From: Luscinia megarhynchos
Taxonomy: Eukaryota > Chordata > Aves > Passeriformes > Turdidae
Direction: 5' to 3'
Length of the DNA stretch: 64,000 bases
NCBI GenBank assembly: GCA_034336665.1
Contig: JAPFBE010000003.1
Coordinates: 13,742,360 to 13,806,359 of the forward strand
Notes under the pieces: generated by a model
Told to the model about the DNA's origin: nothing
Seen by the model: the letters and a program-made list of their open reading frames with translations, nothing else
Databases searched by the model: none
Part shown: positions 24,251 to 39,600 of the stretch, in pieces
Numbering within the stretch: the stretch's first letter is position 1
Layout of the letters: each line of letters begins with the position of its first letter
Made by a program: the position numbers and the translations under genes

Positions 24251-27200
24251 TGACCATAATCAGGAATTTAACAACATTTAGGAAATACAGTATGATAAAC
24301 CAGTGCAGAGTTTTATTCAGACCAGAGAACCTTTACTTTAATATCTTTCTTAACATACTTTGTTATGTTTTTTCAACTGTTCTTAAATGTTGTCATGAGC
24401 CAAGTAATATAATGAATTGTAAAAGGAAAGTGAATTTTACCTACTCCTTAACCAGCCCAACTTTAACTTCCCACAAATACAGATCCCAGATGGCCATTGT
24501 TACAGCCCTGCACCAGTGCTGTCTTGACAAACACCAGAAAATTGCACCAGGGATGTGTTTGCCAGCAGTTTGGATGTACCTGTGTGCTGCTGAACCTCTG
24601 TGCTGCTGTCCTTTCTGTCTGTCACAAACATATCTTTCCCCTGCATTGCTGCAAACACCCATAAATGAAGCCAGGGACTGGCTACAAGCAGGAGAAAAAT
24701 AGAAGAAGATCTTCTTAGGACCTTTAAGAAGCAGAACAACAGACAAAACAAAACAGCAACATTATCATAAAGCAAGGGATTTGCCATTCTTACACCCTTT
24801 ATGTTAACATCTATTCACTAAAAACAAACCACAACCATTCAAAAATAGCTCCTAAAATGTCCCATTGCTTGCTTACCCCACATTGCCATGCAAAGAATAT
24901 GCAGGACAGTAGGAGAAGGTTTCTCAGAGTACTGTATTTAGGGTAAGACAACAGTCTGCCTATTTTTATTTTTAAGCACTAAAAGTCTCTCATGACAAAG
25001 CACAGATTGTACAGTGCTGGAAGAAACCCACATCAGTAAGTCACAGGTGTACCTTTTATGTGCAGGTGAAATGCATACAGTCTTTGAGAGAGGTCTGTTA
25101 TTCTTAAGGTATACATTTTCAGTTCAGAGCCATCAGATAATTAAGAAGATGTGTTTTCAAAATAAGAAAACATTGGATTCCTTTATCTCTTCCATGCTTT
25201 TCATAGGACTGGCTTGATTTTCCAATTGTTCCTGATGTTTCTGAGATAAAAAGAGAAGCAGGGAATTATCCTACTGTATGATGTACATTTGATCTTTATG
25301 GTGTTTTTGGGCTTGCTTTCTATGAAAGCTGCATTCCAAACAGCACTTTCTGCTCATGAATATAGAATTACATTACTGTAAATGTTACATGTTGCTTCAC
25401 ATTTTAATTGAGGAGCTGGTGTTCTACCTGGGTAAGTGCCCATCAGCATTAGATGACACACAATTAAAGCAGAGTGTCTAAACCTAATTTTCTAAGGCAA
25501 ATGTTTAAAATCACATCTGTGCCTATTTTTGGATCAAAACCCCTTATCAAGCTGTACACTGGCTTTCCTTGCAAATCCGAATGTGCAGACCATGGCAGTA
25601 TGAATCATCAGCCTGCCTCTGATCAGCATTCAGGGTATATTCTGGTTTGTGTATAATACTAATTGAGTTTGGCTTTGCACCTGAAAGCACACACTTTATT
25701 TTGACTGCATGGGAATATCATACAAGGAAAGACTGTTCTATATTTCAATGAAATTTACTGTACATTTGAGGAAGTCATTAACAGTAATTTTTTTTCCCTC
25801 AAGGCTGCTGCAAGATTACATTTTGGTTCATGGGAGATGAATTCTATTCCTAAAACTAAAATCAGTATTTCATTATTCTATAATACTTATGTCACAATAG
25901 TACTTAGAGCCTTGTCTTGCTGTTCCTGTAAAATTCTTCCAAAACTCGGTAAATCATAATAATCTCCAAAGTCACTATTTGCACATGCTAAGCAGATGGT
26001 TCCTAAGAGATGGCTGCTTAAACCACACTGTATTTAGCATGCTCAGTTTGGAGCTTTGCAATTGCTTTTTTTGGAAGCCAGGGGCTGCTCTGGTCCCTGG
26101 CAATTCTGGTAAATTCAGGGAGATTGTTTTCCAGGTTTTTTTTCTTTTTTTTTTAATGCATCCTTCTCTGATGTGATGGAAGGTGAATTAGCCTGACTTC
26201 AATGGAGAGGAAGAGAGGTTCATGAGGATAGAGAAATCTTAGGCAGCTGATGGAGAATAATGGTGCAGCAAGGAGCTGGGACCAGCAGGTGGGATAAAAC
26301 AGTGAGAGGATGAATCCTGGTCTTGAGGAACACATTGCTTACAGGAGTGGAAAACGAACAGGGAGAAGTGTCTTTCACCATCACCATACATCACCCCTCT
26401 TTGTGTTTCTGTGTCTCTTCTGTTGCCAGAGAAGACTAGTGACAATCACAGTAAAGGGAGTGTTTTATTCTCCCTTGAAAAGTTTCCTTCTCAGCTTGTG
26501 AGGTCTGTCTGTATATTAACTCTTCAGCTCTCTCAGTGGGTCCTCTGATAATAATGCATTCAGGGACTTGTGTGGGGGATGGGAAGCCACTTGCTTTAGA
26601 GACCTCTGCCTCCACCCCCAGCCCCATTCCAGAATTTATATGCAGATGTGTATTGAAGAGCATTCATGTTGCAGAGTCAGGCACTGAAATGTTCAGAAAC
26701 ACCTAAATTCAGTTGCCAAAACAACATTAATTTGGCCTTAGTGTAAATATCCATTTTACTTGCATGCTGACCCATTAGCTATATTTAGGATTAAGCCATT
26801 CCTTTTAAGGGGTCCAGGATCAATTAAGGAAGAAGTCAGAGTTGCATATGGAATTAATCTGTTCCCTGGAGGCCAGACTCTGTGTCATTTGCTGTAGGTG
26901 CTGGGATGTAGCTATGACTGGAATAAGAGGAAAGATGGTTTAAAGAAAAGACTCAAGAGTTACATAGCTGTACACCCTTTTATACATCAGACTTTGTCCT
27001 TGCCTCTCACTGCTATGTCTGACTGCCTGAAGATATATTTGAGAGCTGGGAAGCAGAGTTTTGTCTGGGTAAAAGTGTGGGAGAAAAGGGCTAGAGTGAA
27101 GAACAGCTGCAGTAAGGTGGGTGAACTCAGCTTTGGCATCTGAAATTTGTTATCTGTCTTCTTGTCAGGGCTGGGAGATCCTCTGAGTGAAAGAGAAAAT

Positions 27201-27639
27201 CAAGATAAGTGACACTAATTCCTGGGTCACTGATCTGTAGCCAGAGGTCCAGGTGGCATGGAATGGCCTGGACAAAGGTGAGGCTGGCTGCAGCTTGATA
27301 GAGGAGAGGGAATAGGATATGAAGAGCAGCCAGGCTTTGGCACAATCAAACTCACAGATGTGAGAAAAAAGGTAATGAAAAAGGGAAACCTTCAGTAAGG
27401 TGGAGTTCAGGGTCAAGAGTGACCGCTAAGCTCCAGCCTCTCTTGGTAAAGCTTTGTAATTTCTTCCCATTTGCCATTGCCGAGTCTCTGCTGCTCTCAG
27501 CGATCTTTGGGGATGCCACCAGCCCGCTGATGCATCAGCCACAGACTGTAAACAGAGGATTACCTGTAAAAAAAAAAGAGTCCATTAGCTCTTGTAAGGA
27601 AAACAGCGCCTTCCATTTACACTGACTGTGATTCTGTGG

Positions 27640-28720
<1,081 letters not shown>

Positions 28721-29205
28721 AGCACAGCGAGCATGAAGTAATAGAGTATTTCTGCCCCAAAGAAATGGCCCGGTTCTGCTCTTTGGGGTTTTGTTCACCT
28801 TCCACATACACAGGTGGATGCTGCTGCCGAGAAGAAGGGCAAATCCAATGCTGTGGAAAAGCAAGGCAGGAGCAGCCGGGGAGTGCCCAGGTGCGGCACT
28901 GGAGTGTAGGGAGTCAGAGGATTCCTGAGCAGCAGCGGCAGCAGCAGAGTGTCTCTGAGTAAGTGTCAGAGTGTCTTGGCAACAGTACAAGATGTCTGCA
29001 ACTTTCCTTCACTTATGCAGAAAACACGTCGTGTAGGCAGTGCAGTGGTGCGTGAACACAGCACTGTAGGCTTGGGTTTGAAATATTTGCATTGAAAGCA
29101 AAGGCTTGTTTGGTCGGTGTAGAGACACTGAAAATTTTGTGACAGAGGCTATGGCATTTCTCTCCCTGGCCATTAATTGGTTGTTACAAATCTGCAGTGC
29201 AGTAA

Positions 29206-29256
29206 TTCTCTCTCTCTCTCTCTACTCTTCTCCTTTCCTCTCCTTTCCTCTCCTTC
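29206..29256. repeat. CT microsatellite and TCCTTTCC tract
   Basis: A (CT)n run of about nine units passes into repeated tcctttcctc units. The plus strand is nearly pure pyrimidine for about 50 bp. Confidence 0.85.
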
Positions 29257-31114
29257 CAATTATTTATTCTAATAGTAATATTAGTTTTCGGTAGTGTAGA
29301 ACATGAACTAGTTTCTTTGGTAACCAAGTCGGTTACACACCCACACAAAGTTAGAATCTGCTAGGTGCAGACATTTTCTCTTTTAGAAAAGATGTGGGTT
29401 TTGAAAAGCACGGCAGTAGGGCAGCAATATATGTCTCAGGGAGTTGTTTCAGAAGTCCCATATACCATATGCAGATTTATATGTAAGTCCTGATCTTTTG
29501 TTTGCACACACATATGGAACTAGAATATACTACCAATATATTGATTTCTCCAGTGACTTCAGGATTATAGACTTCTTGTCCCAATATTTCATTCTTCCTA
29601 CTTTCTCCCTCTCTCCTGCCCACATATAGAGAATAGGTGGCTGTGAAAGAGCATGCAGTAGGGGTACAGCACAGGTGAGAAAGCCTGCAAATACATGCTG
29701 CATTTCTTCTTAATTTACTTGGTCCAAGAAAAAAATTGCCCCGTTTCTTAATCTTCCCCTTGAAATTAGAGAGATGAAATGCAGCAGCTTTTGTAGATAA
29801 CTTCTTTTTAGAGATTTAAGTAAAAAAATTACCTTTCAATTCTGATTGGATTTTGAAAGAACATAGCTACATGCAGGATTAAACCAATTTATGAGTATGA
29901 ATTCTAACAACTAATGTAACTAATAATCCCTGTCATATTGTCTTGATCATGATCAGTAGTTTATTCTATAGCAGGATTAGAAACTTGTAGACTTTTATTG
30001 CATTTTCTCTAGTGATACATCACATCCTGACAAAATTAAGCATGTACATTTTTAAACATACTTCCCTTGTTCTTGTATATGAGGCAAGAAGGAACCAGTA
30101 CCTGAGAACTGAAAGGTAGCTATAATCAGAGGCTGAGCTTGGCAAGGCTGTCTCATGCTCTTGTCTGAATTAAGTGTTAAAAAGGAAACAAACAATAAGT
30201 AGCTAAGAGTGATTTAGAAGCCTTACTTTCTTCTCTTTCCTGTTCTGAATCATCAGTTATAATAGTAGGTATGTTTTTAGTTAAATATGGTTTTTATGCT
30301 AATGTAATGCCTTTTAACTGCAGTTCTTCCAAAGAGGGAAAAGCCTGACACAAATATAGAGAGCACCTGAAAGTACTTTTATGCAGTACTTGTTATTTCA
30401 TAATAACTCTTCCTGTGCTGCAATAAAGTACATAACATGCAGTGCAGTTCAGCACTAGAAAGCTGGAAAGGTTACATTTCAGAGTTTTCAGGAGCCTGAT
30501 GGAGATTGAGCTGGGTGGTGTGCAGTAAGTACTTTTTACAGTACTGCATGGTTAAAATTTAATCCATTATAAATAAAAGCTAATGAAAACATTAATGGTA
30601 AGGAAAACCTGACTCGAAGCCAACTGACACATTGCTATCTTCCTTTTGGTCCCTTATTGTCATACTGTGGCCACATCACTTTCCTGCAGGGAATGTTTCC
30701 TCTGGTCTTCTGCACATTCTGCTGTCTCCTCCTGGTGCCAGACAGTCCTTTTTGCAGCATCTTTCCCAGGCTCTTCCTGTCTCTCATTGCCATAGAGACA
30801 GTGTGTGCCTGTGAGAGCCACTGCAGAGATGTGCTCATTCAGGCCCAGGGGTGGCTGGAGAAGGAGCCCATGGGCAGACCTGGAGGCTTAGGATGCCATG
30901 GAGAGAATTCTGTGCCCAGGTCCTGGTCTGTGCTTCAGTTCAGAAGGGCAACGGGCTCCAGAAATGCTCCACAACTGAAATGAGCTCATGGGTTCAGCCA
31001 AAAGGCTTAAGGAACTCATTCCCAATGCCCTGGGTCATCTGAGATATTTCTGTTAAAGATGATGCACAACCTTAGCTCATATTCTCAGTAGTAACCAAAA
31101 GGATGCTTAGAGCA

Positions 31115-31275
31115 GGAAGACTGGATTGTAATACAAGAAGTAAGCAAGGACTCAAGGCAGATTTTATTCCTGTCTCTGGCCCAGCAATTCTGTGTGGCTC
31201 TGACCAAATTGTTTCCCTTATTTTCTTCTCTTCAGATTAAGGATGTTATTTTGTTTCCTCCCTTTGTAGGGTGAG
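31115..31275 (+). repeat. MIR-like ancient SINE remnant
   Basis: Landmarks in order resemble a near-complete MIR. They are gactggat near the start, ttcctgtctctggcc, then ctgtgtggctctgaccaaat followed by tgtttccctt, then agattaaggatgttatt, and finally cctccctttgtagggtgag. MIR has the corresponding order: gactggaa, ggctctgcc, ctgtgtgaccttgggcaa, tgtaaaatggggataat, cctacctc(tttg)tagggttgt. Similarity is decayed, and a profile search would be decisive. Confidence 0.55.
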
Positions 31276-34200
31276 AGCCTAAAGCCACCATCTGACCTAA
31301 TCTCCATGCACATACACATTCCACATTTGCTCCAGAGCACACAGTTGTAGCCCCTGAGCAATTCCACCAGCCTGAGCACCTTTGGTGCCTTGCCATGGAG
31401 CTGTAGCCTCTTACATCCTGTGTGGGAGGCAGGTCCAGGCCAAGGTGCCTCAAGGTGTGGTCCATGTCCAGGTGTCCTCACTCCTGCTTGCAGTAACACT
31501 GGCCACCAACATTGGCTGGAGCAACAGGAGTGTAGGTGCCAAATACTTGGTGACAGTGTTTACTGAGAATAAAGGTCAGCTTAGTTCAAAGCTGAGTTAC
31601 ACTGCTGTGACAGAAGTGAATATGGTTAATCCTACGGTGGGCAGCAGCTGTAGGGCAGAGTGCTGTCTCTGCTGCAGGCCCTCTGCATGTTTGCATGTGG
31701 GAGAAGAAGTAGTGGGAAAGAAATAGGGAACAGGGTGAATCATGCCCCACTTTCCCCACCTGGCCATGGCACTGGGACGCTGGGGCACCAGGGCAGAGCC
31801 AGAACACGTGCCATGTCTGTGTGCAGGCCTCTGGTGCAAAGACCCTTGTCCTGTGCTGGCCGAGAGCTGTCCCTGGTGGTGAGACAAGGTTAACAAACAT
31901 GCACTGAGGCTAATAAAGCTTGACTCTCAGTGGGGCTAATTAGCTGCTCTACAGCAACATGGCAAAATGAGTAGCAGCTCTGCAGCTAAATCACTGGGCA
32001 CAGTCCCATGAAGAGCTGCTCTGCCTTCCTTGTCTGCTCAGGGAGAATCTCCTTTTCATGCAGCACTGGCAAAGTTGTGAGGACAAGTTGCCTTTGAGGA
32101 GTTGAGGTACAAAGGTGGTATCCATCATTATTGCTGTTTCTGAAATGGTAGCTAAAAATACCAAAGGTCATAATTTACAGATACATTTTCTTATTGATAT
32201 TCTGACACTTTCAGCCCTGGTTAGCTCCATTTTCCTGCTTTCTCTTATTTTCTCCATCTCTTCATGAAACATGTCTTAGTCCACAACAGCCCTTAAAAAT
32301 GTGTAAGGATATGTTGGCATGCAGGCTGCAGTAAGCACTGCTGTTACTGGTGGTGAAGAGAAACCAGCTTGGAAGAAAACTTGATGTTAGGTGCACAAAG
32401 AAGATGAAGAGAAGCTGTGCCTGCAAGAGGGATGAGCCAAGGGATGTCTAGAGAGGAAACAAGTTGTTGAAAAAAAGGGAGGGATAGGGCTCAGTTCTCC
32501 AGTTTTTGTGCTCCCAACCTTCTCTTGTGAATTAGCAACTGAAATTCATCACTAATATTCAGCCCTAACATAGAAAACTCCAGTGTGACCCTTTATTACT
32601 TTTGGGTTTGTGTCTATGTGCTTATGTTTGCTTATTTACTGAGGCCAGAACTGTTGTTCTCGCCCTGGAGGCAAGGGATGGAGAATGTGGCTCACTTACC
32701 CTCAGTGTGTGGAATCCATCTGCACACCTGGTCCCTGGGTCAGGCCTGGGTTTCCTTTGGCTTGGAGCCTCTCAGTGTTTAGGGTTGCCAAACAGCACCT
32801 GCTCTGAAGTGAAAGTGCCTAATATCACCAAGGCCTTGTAAGAGCTTTACAGTGCTTTCATCCAAACTTGGATTAAGCTCATAATAATGTCCTTTTTGTG
32901 CTGCAAGTATATTAACTCACACTCTGAGACAGAGCCTGCTTCCGTTGCTCTGGTTCCTGTGGCACACAGGAATTATTGCCTCCCAGAGAAGTGTTAAGTG
33001 TAATGTTGCCAGGGGATTATCACCTCCCTTTCCTGTGTGGTTTTACTCAACTGAGCAGGAGAAAAGGAGCTCCCACTGCCCTGCTAGGAAGCCTTGAGGA
33101 CAAACTCTGGTTTTTGGTTTCTTTTCAGTAAGAGGAGAAGAAACATTGTTCTGCTGTTTTTCTGGTATGAGGGGCAGTTCCACAGATCAGTTCCAGCACT
33201 TCTAGCTGCCTTTGTGGAAAACAGGGCATGACCTAGGAAGATTCACCTAATGTGAACCTCTCCTCATTTCCTCATATGCTTTAAACATGTCTCCAGTGGG
33301 GTTTTACTGATCATACATTGCCTACAATAGCCAATGGTAAATTTGGTTGCTTTTACGTTTTGGATTAATTGTATTTCTCATCTGCCAGCCTCTGCTGCCA
33401 GGGATAAGCAAGATCTTTTGATCTTGGAGTCTTTTTCTCACCCTGGTCACTCTCATCTTCCCTAAGATGAACGTGCTGTTCTAGTTATTATTCACAGTGA
33501 TTATTGCCTAATTGTGATTTATGCAAACCAGTGTTACCTCAGACAAGGTGTGTGTACTCCCTAGCTTGTGTACACAGGCCATTGGCAGCATGATGAAAAT
33601 AGCTGACGATGATATTTTATGATAATTGATAAATTAATTAGTCCTGGAATGTAGTTCAGATGTGGATGCTGTGGTGGCAGGTCATCATAAGATGTTTTCT
33701 ACAGAAAATAATATTTGGAATGAAGATACATGGATTTAGGCAGTGATATATTAAAAACTAATTGTGGTGCAATGCTGATGCCATTTTAAAAGGTTAAGCA
33801 TTGAAAACTGCATTTGAGCCAAGTTGAAGGGCTTGCTTCCTCTTTATCTTGCATTTTCCCATGTGCTCCCAAACACACAAAGCATTGATGGACACGAGCA
33901 GAGGCACAGCCCCTGCCTGGGGAGGACCTGGGCAGGGCACAGGGGAGCAGCCCTGCCTGGGGCTGGGGAGAGGACTGTGAGCTCCTGCACCACTCACTGC
34001 TGCACACACAGCTCCTCTTCTTGCCCCGAGAAAGGATCATCACATCTTTGTGAGGCAAATACAGATCATAAGCAGGCGAGTAGATGTGAGGGAGGAGAGG
34101 AAGGGAGGCGGAGAAAGCAAGCATAGCACCATTTCTCACTCTAGCATGGAAGTATTTTGGGGTCCATTTAATTGGACTTTCTTCTTCCTCCCCGTTTTTA

Positions 34201-36419
34201 CCCTCCCACCCCCTCTCCAGACAGCTGGAGTGGGGACTGGAGTGAGGTGAGGGAGCTGCTTTGGGAGTGAGCTGGGTATTAAGGAGCACATGGAGCAAAA
34301 CCCAGCTTGGGAAGAAGCACCAGGTGTAAGGACAGAGCAGTGGGGTGTCTTAGGGCAGGTCTGCAGCTGAGGGGGTTTTCAAGTAGAGCACATAAAATCC
34401 TCCATCTAAACCTTTCTAGAATTGTGTCCAGGCATACTTTATAGGGGAAAATTAAGGATATTTCTGTTGGAGGTGTTGAGAAGGTGGCAGTGGCTGCAGA
34501 AGGAGTCCTGGGTCACAGAGGGGGAAGGAGGGTGTGGGAGACCCACGTTGCTGAAGGTACAGCTGAGGATTTTGAACCTGGCACCTGCAGGGTGGAGGAA
34601 ATTGCCTGCTTGTCGAGTTGCAGAACTGACACACCTAGAAAACTTTGGCTTCTTGTAAAGCCTCCTGTGAGAGACTTTATATTCAGTGACTCAGCTCCCA
34701 TAACTGCTGAAGAGAACAGCAGTGTATTTGTCAATGTCAGGGGAGTGCGAGCATCAGGGCTGGAAAATTGCTGTGAGGTCTTTGGATGGACAGTACCACG
34801 AAATGCACTTTAGTCAGAGAATCACTGTAAAAACACTTAGCCTGGTATCTTCTCATTCCTGTTTTAAAACAGATTTTTAAATACCGTATTCAGCAGAACG
34901 AGCTAGTGTTGCTGCTAATTTAAAATTGTCTTTTCTGGTTTTGTGATTTAAAAAAAAAAAAGTCTTTTTTTTGTTTTGCTTGTTGGTTCTTTTTATTTTT
35001 TAAAGGAATATTTTGTCTTTCTTTTTTGATTTCATTCTTGGAGAGAGTTAGACCTTGACGAAAATTAAACTTTTTTCCCTAACATAGGCTTTTATTCTGT
35101 CAAGAAAAAAACCAAAAAAACCCAACAAATTATCAACATTTGAAGAAATAATTCTCACAGAGAAACAATAAATGGGCATAAATACAGTTTCTGAATTATA
35201 TTTTTCTGATTTTTTTAGGCTGTTGAAAATGTTACTGTCAGTATTTACCTCCTCTGGAGCCACGTGTAGGTCTTGCAAATGGTGGGAAAAGGCTGTTTTG
35301 TAAGAGGGGAGGTGGCACTGCTCAGGAAAAATGTCCCAAAGGTGAGTGTGGACCAAAAGCTCACAGCAGGAGAATGCACCATTACTGTGAAACCCAGCCA
35401 AACTGCTTTAAAACATAACATTTTGTGTCAAAATAAAATATTTACAACTGAACTGGAGTAGAGTTAAAAGTTTTTGTGGTTACTGAAAACAAAAAGTATC
35501 ATCAGATCTCCTCCTCCTCACGGTGTTTTATTATGTGGGTTATGCATTAGCCACTAAAATATCTTTCCAATGTAACAGCTCCAGTTCATTTCTAGGGAGG
35601 ATGATTCCAAAATATAGAGGGTCCAGTGACTGTCTCTTAATGTCTCAAACGCTTTAATATAACTTGGTAGTCCCTATTGAGAATGAGTGTGTTCTGAAAC
35701 GCTGGCTGGGAACACCTGGTAACAAGAAGGGAAAATGTTGTAAGAGCAGTTTGCTGAAAGAGTAACTTTGTATTTCAGTGAGAGGAGTTTTAGTGTTGCC
35801 TTACACTTTCTATAATTCCTTCAAACTAAGTTGCATTTAATATTGTCCTTCAGTCTCGCCTGAAGCCTATGCAACAAGATGTGAGAATTCAGGCGTCTAT
35901 ATGTGATAGAAACCTGTTTAAGAGAAATCTGTTAAATGTAGGACCCAGATTTATTTTAGCCACCTGATATACAACACACACACCCCAAAATCTGAATTAT
36001 AATTCTACCTACATGCCGTTTCTGAAAAACCAGAAGGAAAAAGTGGTGTGACACCTAGAGTACACCTATAATGATTTAATTTGCTGCAGAGTCATCCATC
36101 AGCAAAATGATAACTAGCCAACCCTTTTGTCAACAGAGCACTGCAAAATTTATCATTTATGTTGGTAGGTAAACAAGAGAGTTAATGAACCAGAGACAAG
36201 CTGATCATGATGGGCAAGAATTTAGGGATTCTGCATTGTCTTCTCCCTTGTTCATCCTTTCATAAATGTGCTATTTTGATTTGGCACCAATTTTACTCCT
36301 GTTTTACACTTGTCTTGAGCTGCACTAAATAATTACACAAAGATGAAGGCAGCTGCAAATCAGGCTTGACATACTTCACAGAGTAAATTGCAGGAACCCT
36401 AGTTAGGACTCTTTAGGTG

Positions 36420-36600
36420 CTTGCCCTGGTTTTACAAATCACTTTTTATTTGACCTTTGACAATTAAATTTTCTATGTTTCTGTTTATCTATCTCCTGGT
36501 GTGTTATGAGGTATAATTTATCTATCATTCAGTGTGCTCTTATAAAATATTTTGAGAACTCTGCTGAAAGAGACCAGGTAAGTGCAAAATAAAAATTAGA
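36420..36600 (+). repeat. MIR/amniote-SINE-like 3' tail remnant
   Basis: The tail reads ataaaatattttgagaactc followed by tgctgaaagagaccaggtaagtgcaaa, close to the familiar old SINE/LINE tail (gtaaagtgctttgagatcct, gatgaaaggtgctatagaagtgcaaa). The bases before it (gtgttatgaggtataattta) align with the ggttgttgtgaggattaaat block that precedes that tail in MIR-type elements. Only the 3' half is recognisable. Confidence 0.55.
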
Positions 36601-39600
36601 AGGATAATTCACCTGTTAAATTTGATTTGTTCTTGCTTTGATATACTGGGCTTTATTAACAGAATTTTATCCAAAATTTTTAGCAAGTGGAGATGGAGAA
36701 AATCAGGAGAGACTTATCAAGATCATGGGTATTTAAAAAGATTAAAAATTTCAAGAAGTTAATGGGTCTCTTTAGACATGATATGACACAGAGTCTTTCA
36801 AAACAGCTTAAATAAATTAATATTTGCATTAATATTTATTATTCAGCAAGGTATTCTCAATATTTCTAACTTGCAAGCCAACCATGAAGAAACAGATCAA
36901 GTTTAAAAAAAGATCCATAAATACTGCTAGTCAGAAAAGACAATTTCCAAGCTTTCTTCATATCTTTTAAATGAACGTTTCAGTCACCTCAGAAGAAGTA
37001 GAATTTGCAAGGTACTTTTCTGAGCTCATGCATTTCTGTGACTGTAAGGTTTAAGATTGCAAGTCGTCACTTGAATTAGGAAGAAGGTTTTTTTCTTGCT
37101 AGAAATTCTTTCTTGGATCTACAGCATCACTTTCACAGAATTGAATTTTCTAACTAAAATTGAATTTCCTAATGAAGATGATTAATTTTAGTCAGAATTT
37201 TTTTTTCTAGACTACTCCATAACAACTAACAAACTATAAATTCTATAATAAAATAATAAACCATAAACTCTGAAGTTTCATTCACTGAATGAAATTGAAT
37301 CCATTACTCTCCTGACACCAGCACCAGCTGGGAAAGTTTTGCAATGGCTCCAAGAAAGTGAGAGCAGCCAGAAAACTAACCCCAAACTCACAGGTGCCAA
37401 GGGAGATCACAGCAGAGTCACACAGAGGCTTGATGAATATATGAAGGTGCAGGTGTTAATGCCAATTTTTTTGTTGTTGTTTATTAGAAAAGCATTATGA
37501 GACAGTCTAGTGGACATGCTACACTGTAAACAGATAATGGAGGAAAAATGGATATGCAGCCATCAGGGATGGCTGCTGCAGAAGTTGAAAGAATTAATTT
37601 TTATAATGAAGAAAGTATGGAGAAGTATGTGTTGTACATGAAATGACTCTAGACATGATGTTAAGGCTGCATATTTTTTCATTTAGAAATCAATCCTGCA
37701 TGCTAAATTGCTGTAGTAACATAATTTCTTTCCTGATTAACAGGGCATTTCTCTCTTTGGAAGTCACAACACTGAAAAACCCCCAGCCAACAAACCCTTT
37801 GCTTATTGCAGAATGCTGTACTGGGATTTGGGACCTTGCTGCTCCTCCCAGGCAGAAGAGCTGGGAGCCCTGCTCATGCCAGCTCAGGCTGCTGACCCAG
37901 CTTTTCTCCAGAGAGCACTGCAGCCCTCCTGCCTCCTACCCACAGCCCAAGCTGCAACACAATAAGGTTATTTTCTCCTGCTGGCTGCAAAGGAAGAGAG
38001 CAACTGAAGGGGTGTTGTACCTGCTGAAACACTTGTGAAGGGCTGAGGTGCTATGGGATAGGAGGTTTAAGAAGATAATTAAACTGATGCAAAAGTGATT
38101 TTTTGCACTTTGCTTGTTTTCAATCTGAAGGCACATCTTTATCTATAGATCTATCCTGGAAACATCATGGTTTGTCTATAACAAGAACTTAATTTTGTCT
38201 GATTTCCAGTAAATGTTCTCAAGCACAGCAGGTGAATGTCTGATTCTCTGCCACCTTGCACTATGGGTAGTCACTAAATTTTGCGAAAAGTACCCCTTTG
38301 GTCTACCAAATCTGACCCTGCAATTCACCTTTGTGGCAGAATTTGTGTCAGGAGTATGGGCACCACCTTGTTTTTCATTCTGCAAGGCAGTGGAGGTTCA
38401 GAACACAGGACAGGAGGCACAGTTATTTGCTGCACTGTCCTCACAATGGTGTATCTTTATGTTTTTCATCTTTTTCCTCTAAGCTGGGTGGAAAGTTGTT
38501 CAACTTTATAGTAACTTCTATTCAACCATCAGTAATTGTCATTTAAGGGGTACAAGTTATAGTCTGCCATGCTTTCTTTGGGTTTAGAAGCTTTTGAGGG
38601 ACAGGCAGTGATAAATACTGTCCTTACAAGCTAGAAGCTTCTGAGTGTTGGTGCTGCCAGGCTGCCACGTTCTTAGAGTATCATCTCACCCCTGGTGGCT
38701 GATGATCCTTCTTGAGTGATTCCCCTGCTGTGGGTGGTTGGACACAGACTGTTTCTTTTATTATACAGCTGCTCAATATAGGAGGTAGTGGGGGCCTGAA
38801 TTTCCATGGAATGAATGCACTTTCAGCCCCTCAGCTGACTCAGAATGAGGTAAATCTGTGGGTGGAACAGGGGTGTCCATGGCACAGCACCAGGCCTGGA
38901 GAGGCTTTTGTGCCCTTGCACAGGGGGAAGCTGCTTGTGAGCTGCTGGCTCACAATTCCCTTTCTAGACACGACTCAGCTCATCATGATGCCAGGCTTTT
39001 TTATCAGCCAAGAAGTTGTAGGAAGTAAAACTCTTTGAAAAACAAAAAATACTCATCAATAGTTTATACAGTGGTTGTGGAATAAATTATTTGTGAGCAT
39101 CACTGCACTGCTCTGTTGGGAAGAGTTATAAGCCTCTGGCTTTGCTTACTAAGTCCTGGCCAAGCCTTCCTTGGTCGTTTCCATTGTCTCTGGCATTTCC
39201 TTTTTCCATTGCTTTATTCATAAGGAGATGATTTTTATCACTCTCTGCTCAGCAATAATGTGGTTCCTATCCTTCCTGCAAGAAGAAATTTCTTATTCTT
39301 TTTATTACATATAATCATTCTTTCCTTAATTTATATCATGTCATGTATTATTCAGTGACATCTCTTGGCTCTGATTACAGGTTCTATATAATCTTACACA
39401 TTTCAAAAATGATTGTTTAAATTACAATAAAATAATATCCAGCTCATTTATCTGCTGAATTTGTCTTTCATTTGCAGTTATCGGGGCCAATGTTTTATAC
39501 AAAAAGAACTTTCTTGAGGAGCCTTGCAGAGAGGTGGAGCTGATGTGCTGGGAGATTCCTTGAGAAGGAGAAGGAAACAGCTTTGGGAAGTACTGCCTGC

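Larger units (their letters stand above)
17481..27635. other. Non-coding region upstream of PTCHD4, proximal part
   Basis: No gene was recognised in this stretch, whose open frames are short and lack family features. It contains a small CR1 remnant at 18648-18694, T-rich simple sequence at 21950-22000, an alternating purine-pyrimidine stretch at 23140-23210, a CR1-like fragment near 23350-23490 and a MIR-like fragment near 24150-24250. The block at 26690-26880 is AT-rich and free of obvious repeats. Confidence 0.7.
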
